DNA of 5,548 nucleotides from Kordiimonadaceae bacterium. Its GTDB lineage: Bacteria > Pseudomonadota > Alphaproteobacteria > Sphingomonadales > Emcibacteraceae. Within the stretch, counting starts at the first letter, position 1. Each line of letters starts with the position of its first letter. Both the position numbers and the translations under genes were made by a program. The stretch lies in the NCBI GenBank assembly GCA_018699075.1, contig JABIPV010000395.1, forward strand, positions 1 to 5,548. The letters run 5' to 3'. Under the pieces are notes generated by a model, which saw only the letters and a list, made by a program, of their open reading frames with translations, was not told the DNA's origin and searched no databases. Shown here piece after piece: positions 5,431 through 5,548 of the stretch.

Positions 5431-5548
5431 ATGAAAGCAGTCGATTTGAGTTTTAATGAAATTAATGGTGGCAGTATAGAAGTTATATGTGCAAAAAAAA
5501 ATTCAAAAATTAAACCAAAAAAAATTGTTGAAAATATATTAAGAAAAG
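5431..5548 (+). CDS. Probable methyltransferase C-terminal domain (C-methyltransferase type), 3' end off window
   Basis: Seen: ATG at 5431 opens a frame that continues to the window end (39 complete codons). It begins MKAVDLSFNEINGGSIEVIC and continues with AKKNSKIKPKKIVENIL. The block VDLSFNEINGGSIEV resembles the start of the C-terminal domain (PF08484) of sugar C-methyltransferases, which reads like 'a hydrophobic strand, then NGGS, then a strand'. In full-length enzymes a zinc-binding and a SAM domain of some 200 or more residues come first; none is in frame here, because TAA at 5419-5421 blocks this frame. GGGAGG (5413-5418) lies 12 nt upstream and the preceding stop is 1 nt away, so translation by coupling is plausible. 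It is either a stand-alone or split domain, or the remnant of a truncated gene. The assignment rests on a short match. Confidence 0.4.
   Translation, partial: MKAVDLSFNEINGGSIEVICAKKNSKIKPKKIVENILRK

Overview
The window is an AT-rich stretch of bacterial chromosome that most likely comes from an alphaproteobacterium. Three things point there: a RidA-family gene directly followed by a COG3146/FemAB-like gene, a CtrA-type TTAA-N7-TTAAC site, and a Tat-exported PhoX/DUF839 protein. The lineage is an inference from gene content; no rRNA or other marker gene is present.

Layout, left to right. Positions 1-794 (minus) hold the first 264 codons of a COG3146/DUF482 (FemAB/GNAT-like) protein that runs off the left edge. 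Its probable operon partner lies 18 bp upstream: a 156-residue RidA-family protein (813-1283, minus). The ribosome-binding site of that gene sits in one arm of a perfect 11-bp inverted repeat. Next is a small soluble diguanylate-cyclase-like protein (1359-2069, minus) with an SGDEF active-site motif and an intact RxxD inhibitory site. It is preceded by a near-consensus sigma-54 (-24/-12) promoter.

A 258-bp divergent intergenic region (2070-2327) separates it from a Tat-exported PhoX-family phosphatase-like protein (2328-3704, plus). This region holds the sigma-54 promoter, an OmpR/CtrA-type direct repeat, an A/T-flanked hairpin and a candidate sigma-70 promoter. Convergent with the PhoX gene, and only 3 bp from its stop, is a secreted metal-dependent amidohydrolase (3708-5306, minus) with a complete set of metal ligands.

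The right edge (about 5292-5548, plus) holds two incomplete-looking reading frames. One is a 3' tail without a credible start codon. The other, 1 nt after its stop, starts at an ATG and resembles the C-terminal domain of sugar C-methyltransferases. A rearrangement or assembly breakpoint near 5300 would explain this.

The genes do not form one obvious pathway. The clearest themes are a periplasmic hydrolase pair (PhoX-like and amidohydrolase), a sigma-54-controlled c-di-GMP gene, and a housekeeping RidA/COG3146 pair. I see no mobile element, CRISPR array, tRNA or rRNA. I found no previously undescribed multi-gene system; the most interesting signals are regulatory.
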